Assembly: GCA_002430835.1 (NCBI GenBank) | Contig: DJDA01000046.1 | Coordinates: 1 to 50,847 of the forward strand | Reading direction: 5' to 3' | Source: Brevundimonas sp. UBA5936 | GTDB taxonomy: Bacteria; Pseudomonadota; Alphaproteobacteria; Caulobacterales; Caulobacteraceae | DNA length: 50,847 nucleotides | Shown here: positions 1 to 8,005 of the stretch, piece by piece | How the letters are laid out: every line of letters starts with the position of its first letter | Numbering within the stretch: position 1 is the stretch's first letter | Program-made: the position numbers and the translations under genes | The notes under the pieces: generated by a model | What the model saw: the letters and a program-made list of their open reading frames with translations, nothing else | What the model was told of the DNA's origin: nothing | Databases searched by the model: none

Positions 1-306
1 GGCGCCCAAGACGCCGCCCAGGGCGCTGCCCTCGGTGCGGCGGCCGCGCGCGGCCAGTTGCGCGCCGGCGACGGCGCCGATGGCGGCGCCCAGCAGTCCT
101 CCGGTCGTGGCGCGCTGGCGCTGATCCCGCGCGCAGGGGTCGTAGTAGGTTCCCTGGCTGTAACCGCTGTTGCCGTAGCCATAGGCTGGCGGATAGTCAT
201 AGCCGTAGCTTTGGGCTGAGGCGACGTCGGGTAGGGCGACGGCCGAGGCGCAGGCCAGGGCGGCGATGGCGGCGGCCGAGGCTTTTTTCGAGATGAGAGC
301 GATCAT
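1..306 (-). CDS. Partial secreted glycine-zipper protein (C-terminus beyond the window)
   Basis: The reading frame is open from the ATG at 306 to the window edge, giving 102 codons with no stop. It is preceded by a good ribosome binding site (GAAGGA, about 7 nt upstream). The N-terminus is a typical Sec signal peptide: two lysines, an Ala-rich core, and a likely cut after SAQ near residue 32. A Tyr/Gly/Ser-rich stretch follows, then CARDQRQ and a Gly/Ala-rich segment (GGLLGAAIGAVAGAQLAA) typical of glycine-zipper 2TM-type envelope proteins. Such proteins are exported and often associate with the outer membrane, but the function is not known. It resembles the zipper part of the secreted protein at 19600-20079. 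Whether a further domain follows cannot be seen. Confidence 0.75.
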   Translation of the reverse strand, partial: MIALISKKASAAAIAALACASAVALPDVASAQSYGYDYPPAYGYGNSGYSQGTYYDPCARDQRQRATTGGLLGAAIGAVAGAQLAARGRRTEGSALGGVLGA

Positions 307-460
307 CGTTTTTTTCCTTCGACGGATGCCGCACCTGAACGGATCAGGTCGCCGTCTGTTGCAGCCATTGATAGGGCCGTGAAGCTGAACGGCTTTTGAT
401 CGCCTCGTTCATCTTCGTTCATGTTTCGATTTTCGCGCGGAAGCCGTTAGAAGCCGCTGC
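307..460. other. Divergent intergenic region
   Basis: This 154-bp gap separates a leftward secreted-protein gene from a rightward methyltransferase gene, so it must hold promoters for both. I see no convincing operator, hairpin or small gene in it. Confidence 0.4.
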
Positions 461-1705
461 ATGACGCAGACGCTGACCATCGCCCGCATGGGCCATCAGG
501 GCGACGGGATCGCCGACACCGCCAACGGCCCGGTCTTCGTGCCGGGCGCCCTGCCGGGCGAGGTGATCGCCGCTGAGATCAAGGACGGCCGGGCCGAGCG
601 GTTCGATCTGATCGAGGCCAGCCCCGACCGTCGCCCAATTCACTCGCAGATCTATGCCGAGTGCGGGGTCGCGCCGCTGCAGCATTGGGCAGACGAACCC
701 TATCTGGCCTGGAAGCGCGAGGTGGTGCTCCAGACCTTGGCGCGCGAGGGGCTGGAAACCGAAGTCGAGGCGACGGTGGCGACGCCGCTGGCCAGCCGCC
801 GTCGCCTGGCGCTGCACGCGCGGCAGGGCGCGGACGGCCGCGTCACCCTGGGTTTCAAGGCGCGCAAGTCGTGGCGGGTGGTCGAACTGACGGACTGTCC
901 GTTGTCGGACCCGCACCTGACGGCGGCTCTGCCCGCCTTGGCCAAGGTGGCGGCCCCCTTCCTGGGGCATCCGAAATCGGCGCCGACCCTGCACGTGACC
1001 CTGACCGACACCGGTCTGGACGTCGATGTGACGGGGGTCGAAAAGCGTTCGGGCGGCCTGAATGGAGACCAGTTGGCGCTGGCCATTGCGGCGGCGGCCG
1101 AGGCCGATCTGGCGCGGCTCAGCCTGGATGGCGACACGCTGGTCATGGCGCGCCAGCCGCGCGTGCGCTTCGGGCGCGCGTCCGTGCCCTTGCCGGCGGG
1201 CGGTTTCCTGCAGGCCTCTCCGGCTGCGGAAGCGGCCATGGTCGAACGCGCGGTCGAGGCGGTGAGGGGGGCCAAGAAGGTGGCGGACCTGTTCTGCGGG
1301 GCGGGCACGTTCACCTTCCCCCTGGCCGAGGTCGCCAGCGTGACGGCCGCCGATTCCGCCGCCGCCTCCATCGCCGCCTTGAAGGCGGGCCTCAGCACGG
1401 CTCAGGGTCTGAAGGGGATCGAGGCCCAGGCGCGCGATCTGTTCCGTCGCCCGTTGTCGCCCTATGACCTGAAGGGCTGCGAGGCCATCGTGCTCGACCC
1501 GCCGCGCGCGGGCGCTCTGGAACAGACGCAGCAACTGCCGGGGACGAAGGCGTCGGTCGTCGTCGGCGTGTCCTGCAATCCCCAGACCTTCGCCCGCGAC
1601 GCGCGCGTTCTGGTCGACGCCGGTTTCCGACTGGAGAAGGTCATGCCCATCGACCAGTTCATCTGGTCGACGCATATCGAACTGGTCGGCGTGTTCCGGC
1701 GCTAG
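461..1705 (+). CDS. Class I SAM-dependent RNA (uracil-5) methyltransferase, TrmA/RlmD (RumA) family
   Basis: The 414-residue protein should methylate C5 of a uridine in rRNA or tRNA using S-adenosylmethionine. An N-terminal TRAM-like region (about 1-55) precedes a Rossmann methyltransferase domain with DLFCGAGTF (276-284), the DPPRAG motif (346-351) and the catalytic cysteine in SCNPQTFARD (Cys372). The family's [4Fe-4S] motif is degraded. CGGCxLQHW is here CGVAPLQHW, so Cys68 and the later Cys146 remain while the other two ligands are missing. Length and order fit the RlmD/RlmC group, but the exact target uridine cannot be assigned. It is transcribed alone, tail-to-tail with the hydrolase gene that ends at 1712. 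Confidence 0.88.
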   Translation: MTQTLTIARMGHQGDGIADTANGPVFVPGALPGEVIAAEIKDGRAERFDLIEASPDRRPIHSQIYAECGVAPLQHWADEPYLAWKREVVLQTLAREGLETEVEATVATPLASRRRLALHARQGADGRVTLGFKARKSWRVVELTDCPLSDPHLTAALPALAKVAAPFLGHPKSAPTLHVTLTDTGLDVDVTGVEKRSGGLNGDQLALAIAAAAEADLARLSLDGDTLVMARQPRVRFGRASVPLPAGGFLQASPAAEAAMVERAVEAVRGAKKVADLFCGAGTFTFPLAEVASVTAADSAAASIAALKAGLSTAQGLKGIEAQARDLFRRPLSPYDLKGCEAIVLDPPRAGALEQTQQLPGTKASVVVGVSCNPQTFARDARVLVDAGFRLEKVMPIDQFIWSTHIELVGVFRR

Positions 1706-1711
1706 GCGAGA

Positions 1712-2572
1712 CTAGGAACGGGCGAGGGCTTCGGTCATTCGGGGCGTGAAGTCGGGTTGGCTATGCACGTCGTTGTGGCCGGCTTCGGCGAAGATCAGAT
1801 GATCGACCGATCGTCCGTTCTCCGTCAGGGCCTGGGCCAGACGACGGCTCAGGACCGGCGGCAGAACCGTATCGCGTCCAGCCTCCAGGACGATGACCCG
1901 GCCTTGATAGCCGGCGAGCGTCGCGGGGATATCGATTTCCTCCAACGGCGGGGCCAGGCGAACGCGAACCAGCAGCCTTTTCCATCCCAGGGACTCTTCA
2001 ATGACAGCGCCGGCCGAGGGAGTGGTCGTTTCCAGCACCAGGATGTCAGCCTTGGCGGTTGTCGCGGCCTGGGCGCAGACCGTTCCTCCGAGAGAATGTC
2101 CCCATAGGATGAGCGTGCGCCGTTCTTTGTCGGCCGTTGCACGGGCATGCGCGGCCATGGCCTCGGCGGCCGCCTTCATGGAGGCGATGTCGGACGCGCC
2201 GGTCGAGGCGCCGTAGCCGGGATAATCGAACAGCAGGACATCGCCGAAAGCCGAGAGCTGTTCGCCCACCAGTCCGCCATAGGCTGATTGTCGGAACATG
2301 TTGCCGCCGCAGAACAGGATCAGCGGCGCCTGATCGCCTTTTGCGGAAGACAGTCGGGTCGTGGCCAACTGGCCGCCGGCATAGGGCAGGGTCAGGGTCT
2401 GCGCCGATGGCGGCATGGCGGGACCGGGGGTGAGCTCGATCTTCTCGGCTACGATACGCGCATCGGGGTAGAGGAAGGCGTTCTCCGGCACGTTGACGGA
2501 ACAGCCGCCGGCGCTGATGGCCGCTACTGCGACGATGATCATCCGGGTTCCGCGCATGGAGATGGTCCTCAC
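1712..2572 (-). CDS. Alpha/beta hydrolase, probable lipoprotein
   Basis: This 286-residue serine hydrolase has the nucleophile elbow GHSLGG (Ser160), a likely acid Asp234 (GRDTVLPP) and His266 (EAGHND). The oxyanion segment LFCGGN (86-91) and the DYPGYG stretch (116-121) are typical of the alpha/beta hydrolase group that includes BEM46/YfhR-like proteins. The N-terminus carries a hydrophobic segment ending in AGGC, a plausible lipobox, so the protein is probably anchored at the periplasmic side of a membrane. The substrate is unknown. Two further in-frame ATGs (codons 6 and 11) could be the true start; all keep the lipobox. It lies 31 bp downstream of the radical SAM gene on the same strand and may be co-transcribed. 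Confidence 0.8.
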   Translation of the reverse strand: MRTISMRGTRMIIVAVAAISAGGCSVNVPENAFLYPDARIVAEKIELTPGPAMPPSAQTLTLPYAGGQLATTRLSSAKGDQAPLILFCGGNMFRQSAYGGLVGEQLSAFGDVLLFDYPGYGASTGASDIASMKAAAEAMAAHARATADKERRTLILWGHSLGGTVCAQAATTAKADILVLETTTPSAGAVIEESLGWKRLLVRVRLAPPLEEIDIPATLAGYQGRVIVLEAGRDTVLPPVLSRRLAQALTENGRSVDHLIFAEAGHNDVHSQPDFTPRMTEALARS

Positions 2573-2603
2573 CTTGCCTGCTGAAAGGTCATCCTAGGCG
2601 GCG

Positions 2604-3680
2604 TCAGGCGGGAATGTCGAATAGGTCAAGCTGCGGTCGGGCGTCGGCGGGAACGCGGAACTGGGTGAGGTCCAGCGCCTGACGCGGCGCGTCCAGACCG
2701 TAGCGCCTGGCCGCCGCCCTGAAGCGTGTGGCGATCAGCTCGGCGACGGGTCCGGTTCCCTTCATGCGCTGGGACCAGTCGGGGTCGTAATCCTTGCCGC
2801 CGCGCGTCTGGCGGATCAGGGACATGACGCGCGCGGCGCGGTCGGGACGGGCGTCGGCCAGCCATTCGCGGAACAGATCCTTGATCTCCAGCGGCAGGCG
2901 CAGGGTCACATACATGGCCGAGGTCGCGCCGGCCTTCTGCGCCGCCTCCAGCACGGCCTCCAGTTCATGGTCGTTCAGGCCGGGTATGACGGGGGCGAAG
3001 CCGACGCCGACCGGGCATCCCGCGTCAGCCAGGCGGCTGATCGCCTCCAGCCGCTTGGCGGGCGTGGAGGCGCGCGGCTCCATCGCCCGCGCCAGCTTGC
3101 GGTCCAGTGTGGTGATGGAGACGAAGGCCGAGGCCAGACCTCGTGCCCCCATGTCGCCCAGGATGTCGGCGTCGCGCGCGATCAGCACCGACTTGGTGAT
3201 GATGCTGAACGGGTGGTTGAAGCGCTGCATCACCTCCAGGATCGAACGGGTCGAATTCGTTTCGCGCTCGACCGGCTGATAAGGATCGGTGTTGCCGCCT
3301 ATGTGGATGCGCCGGCAGACGTATCGGGGCTTTGAGAACTCTTGTTCCAGCAGACGCGCGGCGTCCGGCTTGAAGAAGATCCGGCTCTCGAAATCCAGGC
3401 CCGGGGATAGGCCCATCCAGGCATGGGACGGACGGGCGTAGCAGTAGATGCAGCCATGTTCGCAGCCCTTGTAGGGGTTGATGGAGCGATCGAAGCCGAC
3501 GTCGGGACTCGTGTTCTTGGCGATGATGGTGCGGGCGTGTTCCGGGGACAGGGTGGTGCGAAGCGGGGCCGCCGCCTCGTCCTGATCTGTCCAGCCGTCG
3601 TCGTAGGCCTCGCGCCGATCGGCTTCATACCGACCCGAGGCGTTGGAGCGTGCGCCGCGTCCGTTGATCGCCTTACTCAT
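2604..3680 (-). CDS. PA0069-family radical SAM protein (SplB-like)
   Basis: The 358-residue protein has a radical SAM cluster motif CEHGCIYC (CxxxCxxC), preceded by SINPYKGCEHG and followed by YARPSHAWMG. These are hallmarks of the PA0069/SplB-related family. It also has the family's GGNTDPYQPVE and LDLFD-type tail. Members bind a 4Fe-4S cluster and S-adenosylmethionine; the reaction is unknown. I place the start at the ATG at 3680 (MSKAINGRGARS), where family similarity begins. An in-frame extension upstream to 3911 would run into the tamB 3' end and is Arg-rich non-homologous sequence. The ribosome binding site is weak. It follows tamB by 86 bp on the same strand. Confidence 0.85.
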   Translation of the reverse strand: MSKAINGRGARSNASGRYEADRREAYDDGWTDQDEAAAPLRTTLSPEHARTIIAKNTSPDVGFDRSINPYKGCEHGCIYCYARPSHAWMGLSPGLDFESRIFFKPDAARLLEQEFSKPRYVCRRIHIGGNTDPYQPVERETNSTRSILEVMQRFNHPFSIITKSVLIARDADILGDMGARGLASAFVSITTLDRKLARAMEPRASTPAKRLEAISRLADAGCPVGVGFAPVIPGLNDHELEAVLEAAQKAGATSAMYVTLRLPLEIKDLFREWLADARPDRAARVMSLIRQTRGGKDYDPDWSQRMKGTGPVAELIATRFRAAARRYGLDAPRQALDLTQFRVPADARPQLDLFDIPA

Positions 3681-3766
3681 GTCCGCAGGATGCGGAACGA
3701 ACAAGAACAAATCAAGAACAAAATGGACGAGAGAACGAGACCGGCATTCAGCCAGCCTCGTCCGGG

Positions 3767-6700
3767 TTAGCGTCGAGCGGCGGCGTTGGGACGGCGATCG
3801 CGACGGTCGCCGCCGGGGCGGGGGCCTTCGCGACGCCAGCGGATCGACAGTGCGGTGTCGCCTTCGCCGCCGAACTTGGAGGTGATCGCCAGGTTGCGGC
3901 GGACCTGCCATTCCACATTGACGGCTGCGCCGCGCTCGGCGCCGCCGATGACCTCCAGATAGATGTCGTCGGTGATGTAGCGCCCGCCCGCAACGGTCAG
4001 GCTGGAGGCCTCGCCGCTGAAGGACAGACGGTCCAGACCGGCCAGTTCGCGCAGGTTGCCGACCACATCGAAGCCGCCGCCGCCCGCCAGGGACGCCACG
4101 GCCGAGGCCAACTGGGCCGCCTCGAACGGCGATAGTTGCGCCGCCGAACGTCCGAACAGCACCTGCGACAGGATTTCGTCCTGGGGCAGGTCGGGGGTGG
4201 AGGTCAGCTCGATCTTGGGCGAGGCGGCGGTGCCTGTGACCTTGATCACGGCGGTCAGGGCCGGGTCTTCGCGCACGGCTTCCAGGTTCAGGCGGATGCG
4301 CGCCGGGTCGGTGGACAGGATGACCGAGCCGCGGTCATTGAAGACGAAGCGTTTGCCTGCGAACTCATAATCGCCGCGCACCACATTGGCGGTGCCGCTC
4401 AGTTCGGGCTGGGTGATGGTGCCGCGCACGCGGGCGTCGGCGCGCAGTTCGACGTTCAGGCCGCGGCCGCGCAGGTAGATTTCGCGTCCCGTCAGCGTCA
4501 GGTCCAGGCCGATCTGCGGACCTGCGGCGGCTTTTTTCTCGGTCTCGACAGTGTCGCCGCCGGGACGGTTGATCTCGACCACGTCCATTTTGACGATGCC
4601 GGTGGAGCCGGGCAGATCGGGCGAAATCTCGGCCTCGTCGATGTTCACATTGCCGGTCAGGCGGATGTTGCCGTCTGCGCCGCGCACGGCGGTCAGGCGA
4701 CCGTTGGCGCGCGCCTTGGCGATGTCGTTGTCGATGATCTGGAAGCGCGCCAACTCCAGCCGCAGGGTCGAGGGCGAGCCCTGACGCAGACCCAGGTCGC
4801 CGCTGCCGGACACTTCGCCCTTCACGCCGTCGGTGGCCTGGAAGCGTTCGATCACGGCCTGGCTGTCGTTGAAGCGGCTGGCCAGGGTCATGTTCTCGAG
4901 ACGCAGGCCCGTCGTTCCGTCACGGAACGCGCCTTCGTTCAGGTCCAGCCGGCCGTTCAGGCGCGGCGCGTTCAGGGTGCCGGCCAGGGTCGCCTGGCCG
5001 TTCACCTGCCCCGACAGCGATTGAGCGCCGCCCAGGAACAAGTCCCAGATGGGCTGGATCTGGCCGCGAATGGCGATCTGACCCGACAGATTTTCGGTTC
5101 GGGCGATGGCCAGACGCAGGGGCGCGGCCGAGGTTTCGACCGGCAAGGTGACGTCGGCGGTAGCCTGAACGGCCGTGCCGTTGTGGGCCTCGGCGCGCAG
5201 GCGCAGGGCGTCGCCGGTCAGGTCGGCGTTCAGCGTGCCGTCGACGGCCAGGCCGCGCGGCGCGTCCAGACTGCGCAGTTGCCTGAGGTCGACGTTGGCG
5301 GAGCCGCGCAGCGTGTCACCTTGCCCTTGCATTGAGACACGACCCGTCACCTGACCGCGCAGGTCGGGGACGAGCGAGCCCATTTCGACATTGGTCATGT
5401 CGGCCTGGATGACGCTGCCTTCGCTGTCCTGCTTCAGTTCGCCGGTCAGGAAGCCGCCGCCGACGCCCAGGTCCAGGCGCGCGACGCGGCCGTCGCCGTT
5501 GAGGGCGAAGACGGCGGGCGCGCGGGTGGTGAAGGCGATCTCGCGCACGCGGCCGCCCCCGCGCAGGGTCAGGCTCTGCGCTTGACCCTGGCGGGCGTAT
5601 TCGCCCGAGCCGTTGAACTGCACCGGATTGGCGCCGCCCACGTCGGCCGCCAGGGTGAAGGGCAGGCGGTCCAGCGTGCCCTGGCCCTTCAGCGACAGGT
5701 TGCGCAGGGTCCAGTCCTGGCCGGTCAGGCGTACGTTGCGGCCCGTGACGTCTAGAACGGCGGTTTGGTCGCCCGCGCCTTCAGTCAGGCGGATGCGGCC
5801 GTTGGCTTCGCCCGAGGCCAGGAAAGCCCCTTGGCGGGCAGTGAAGGTCAGGTCGGCGCTGGAGGGGAAGTTGTTCGACAGGGCGACGTCGCCCTGAGCC
5901 GCGACGCCGCCGGCGTTCACATCGACGTCCGACAGGCGCAGGCGCGGCCCGCCCAGGAAGAAGTTGCCCGAGGCGTGAGCCGGTCCGTAGTTGGAGCCGG
6001 AGTTCAGCACCACGCGCCCGTCCGAGGCGTCAGCGCCCTTGCGGAAGCTAAGCACCAGATCGGCGTTGGTCAGGATCAGGCCGCCCGCCGCCACCTTGTC
6101 GAAGGCGGCGCGCAGGTCGGCGCGCGGCTGGGCCAGGGTGCCCGTCAGGGCGCCGTCGCCCGACATGGCGCCGTCGATGGCGACCGGGCCGACGCCGAAT
6201 GGGCCCTGGGCGTTCCAGTCCAGCGCCAGCCGTAGCTTCGGCCCCTCGATCAGGCCCTTGGCGCCTGCGCGCCCGGCCGCGCCGGTCAGTTCGCCGCGAT
6301 CAATGGAGACGACGCCGCCGTTCAGCGAACCGGCCAGTTGTAGGCGCGGCGCGGCGCCCAGCAGGCGGTCCAGTTCTTCCATGCCGATAGCCATGCGCGA
6401 GCCGCGCCCGTCGAAGCTGAGGGTCCAGGGCGCGCCGGTCTTGGCCGAAGCCGCCCGGATCGGGCCGCCGAACGCGCCGCGCGCGCCGGGCTGGATGCGC
6501 GACAGATCGGTCAGGTCGGCGCGGCCGGTGAAGTTCAGGCCGCCGTTCAGGCTGCGCCCGCCCGAGCCGGTCAGGGTCAGGCCCTGGCCGCGCGCGTCGA
6601 TCTTCTTCAGCAGCATGGCGCCGTCGGCCATGCGCGTGCCTTCCATCTGGATGCGCGGCGCAGAGCCCAGCAGGCCGCCGATGATGCCCGCCGATGAGCC

Positions 6701-8005
6701 GCCGACGGCGCGCACGTCGGTCGTCACGTCGATACGGCCCTTGTTGGCGGCGATGTTGACGGGGCCCGAGATGCGCGTGGCGCGATAGGAGGCGATGTCG
6801 GCGTTCAGCAGACTGGCCGAGCCTTGCAGGCTCCATACCTGGGCGTCGCCCTTGAACACGCCCGTATAGGCGGCGGGACCGGCGATCGGACTGCCGACCA
6901 GGCGGCTGAGCGAGGGGGTGTTCAGCTCCAGGCTGATGCCGTCGGGCGAAGTGTTGTCCGTGGTGCGGATCAGGCCGCGCGCGCTGGATTCAATGTTGTC
7001 GGCGTACAGGCGCCAGGCCACGCCCTGATAGCCTTCGCGCTTGGCATCCGGCGTCATGGCGAAGCCGAAGCGGGCGGTGCGGCCGATGCGTTCGACGAAG
7101 GGCTCCAGCAGGTCGGAGCCGGAGAAGTCGGCGTAACCCGACACCTTGGCCCCGTTATCGCCATAGGTTCCCTTGACCAACAGGGGACGGAACTGGCCGG
7201 TCTGGACGGCCACGTCGATGACCTCGCCGTTGACTACGGCGACGGCCGAGAAGGGCTGATCAGGCGAATAGCCCAGCGACCCGGCGATCGGACCGCCCTG
7301 GGCTTCATTGGCGCGCAGATTGACGCGCAGGTCTTCGGGCTTGTCGCCGAAGGCGGCGGCCAGACGCAGATAGTCGCCCTTGCGGTTCAGGCTGTAGGCG
7401 TTGACGTTGGCGGTCTTGACGCCCTTGCGCGGAATGGCGGCGTCGCCGCTGAGGGTCCAGCGGCCGTATTCCTTGGAGAAGCCTTCCAGCAGTTCGACAT
7501 TGGCGCTGAAGCGGTCGATGTCGATGGAGATGGCCTGCGGCCCGCCCGGCTCGCTCGGCGGCTCAAGCTCGGGACGGCGCAACAGACGAATCTGGCCGGC
7601 GCTGATTTCCGTCGCATGGAAGCGCCGCGCCAGCAGAGGCCAGTAGGACCAGTCGACGCGGACGTCCGTGGCTTCCAGCCAGACACCTTTTTCGTCGGTC
7701 ACGGTGACGCGCTTCAGGCGGAAGTCGCTGAACAGATCACCTTGCAGCCCCTCGACGTTGATCCGGCCGTAGCGGCTGATCTTCTTGCCCGCGACGAAGC
7801 TGGTGATCAGTTCGCGCCCCGCATCGGACACCAGATACATCCGCCCGCCCACCAGGGCGACGACGATCAGGGCCAGCAGACCGGCGAAGGTCGCGCCCGC
7901 GATGAAGGCCGCCAGTTGCAGACGCGTGCGCTTGCGCTTGGCCTTCTTGGCCGGCGTGTCGGCGACGTCTGCGCCCGTTTCGAGAGGCGGAGGTGTGTCG
8001 GTCAA
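3767..8005 (-). CDS. tamB: Translocation and assembly module subunit TamB (DUF490)
   Basis: This 1412-residue protein has one N-terminal transmembrane anchor (about residues 30-55) followed by a very long repetitive beta-rich region and the C-terminal DUF490/TamB domain. TamB spans the periplasm and works with TamA to insert outer-membrane proteins; homologues also act in phospholipid transport. The start codon is TTG, overlapping the tamA stop as TTGA (8002-8005). No ATG occurs before residue 56, which lies beyond the anchor, so the TTG start is well supported and suggests translational coupling. The C-terminus ends with an Arg-rich tail of about 20 residues beyond the last beta strand (SIRWR). 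Confidence 0.93.
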   Translation of the reverse strand: MTDTPPPLETGADVADTPAKKAKRKRTRLQLAAFIAGATFAGLLALIVVALVGGRMYLVSDAGRELITSFVAGKKISRYGRINVEGLQGDLFSDFRLKRVTVTDEKGVWLEATDVRVDWSYWPLLARRFHATEISAGQIRLLRRPELEPPSEPGGPQAISIDIDRFSANVELLEGFSKEYGRWTLSGDAAIPRKGVKTANVNAYSLNRKGDYLRLAAAFGDKPEDLRVNLRANEAQGGPIAGSLGYSPDQPFSAVAVVNGEVIDVAVQTGQFRPLLVKGTYGDNGAKVSGYADFSGSDLLEPFVERIGRTARFGFAMTPDAKREGYQGVAWRLYADNIESSARGLIRTTDNTSPDGISLELNTPSLSRLVGSPIAGPAAYTGVFKGDAQVWSLQGSASLLNADIASYRATRISGPVNIAANKGRIDVTTDVRAVGGSSAGIIGGLLGSAPRIQMEGTRMADGAMLLKKIDARGQGLTLTGSGGRSLNGGLNFTGRADLTDLSRIQPGARGAFGGPIRAASAKTGAPWTLSFDGRGSRMAIGMEELDRLLGAAPRLQLAGSLNGGVVSIDRGELTGAAGRAGAKGLIEGPKLRLALDWNAQGPFGVGPVAIDGAMSGDGALTGTLAQPRADLRAAFDKVAAGGLILTNADLVLSFRKGADASDGRVVLNSGSNYGPAHASGNFFLGGPRLRLSDVDVNAGGVAAQGDVALSNNFPSSADLTFTARQGAFLASGEANGRIRLTEGAGDQTAVLDVTGRNVRLTGQDWTLRNLSLKGQGTLDRLPFTLAADVGGANPVQFNGSGEYARQGQAQSLTLRGGGRVREIAFTTRAPAVFALNGDGRVARLDLGVGGGFLTGELKQDSEGSVIQADMTNVEMGSLVPDLRGQVTGRVSMQGQGDTLRGSANVDLRQLRSLDAPRGLAVDGTLNADLTGDALRLRAEAHNGTAVQATADVTLPVETSAAPLRLAIARTENLSGQIAIRGQIQPIWDLFLGGAQSLSGQVNGQATLAGTLNAPRLNGRLDLNEGAFRDGTTGLRLENMTLASRFNDSQAVIERFQATDGVKGEVSGSGDLGLRQGSPSTLRLELARFQIIDNDIAKARANGRLTAVRGADGNIRLTGNVNIDEAEISPDLPGSTGIVKMDVVEINRPGGDTVETEKKAAAGPQIGLDLTLTGREIYLRGRGLNVELRADARVRGTITQPELSGTANVVRGDYEFAGKRFVFNDRGSVILSTDPARIRLNLEAVREDPALTAVIKVTGTAASPKIELTSTPDLPQDEILSQVLFGRSAAQLSPFEAAQLASAVASLAGGGGFDVVGNLRELAGLDRLSFSGEASSLTVAGGRYITDDIYLEVIGGAERGAAVNVEWQVRRNLAITSKFGGEGDTALSIRWRREGPRPGGDRRDRRPNAAARR

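Noticed and set aside
419..1675. 418-codon minus-strand ORF
   Set aside because: Antisense to the methyltransferase; Arg/Gln/His/Gly-rich composition typical of shadow frames in GC-rich DNA, with no recognisable domain.
3681..3911. N-terminal extension of the radical SAM protein
   Set aside because: Overlaps the tamB 3' end and is Arg/Pro-rich without family similarity; start at 3680 is preferred.
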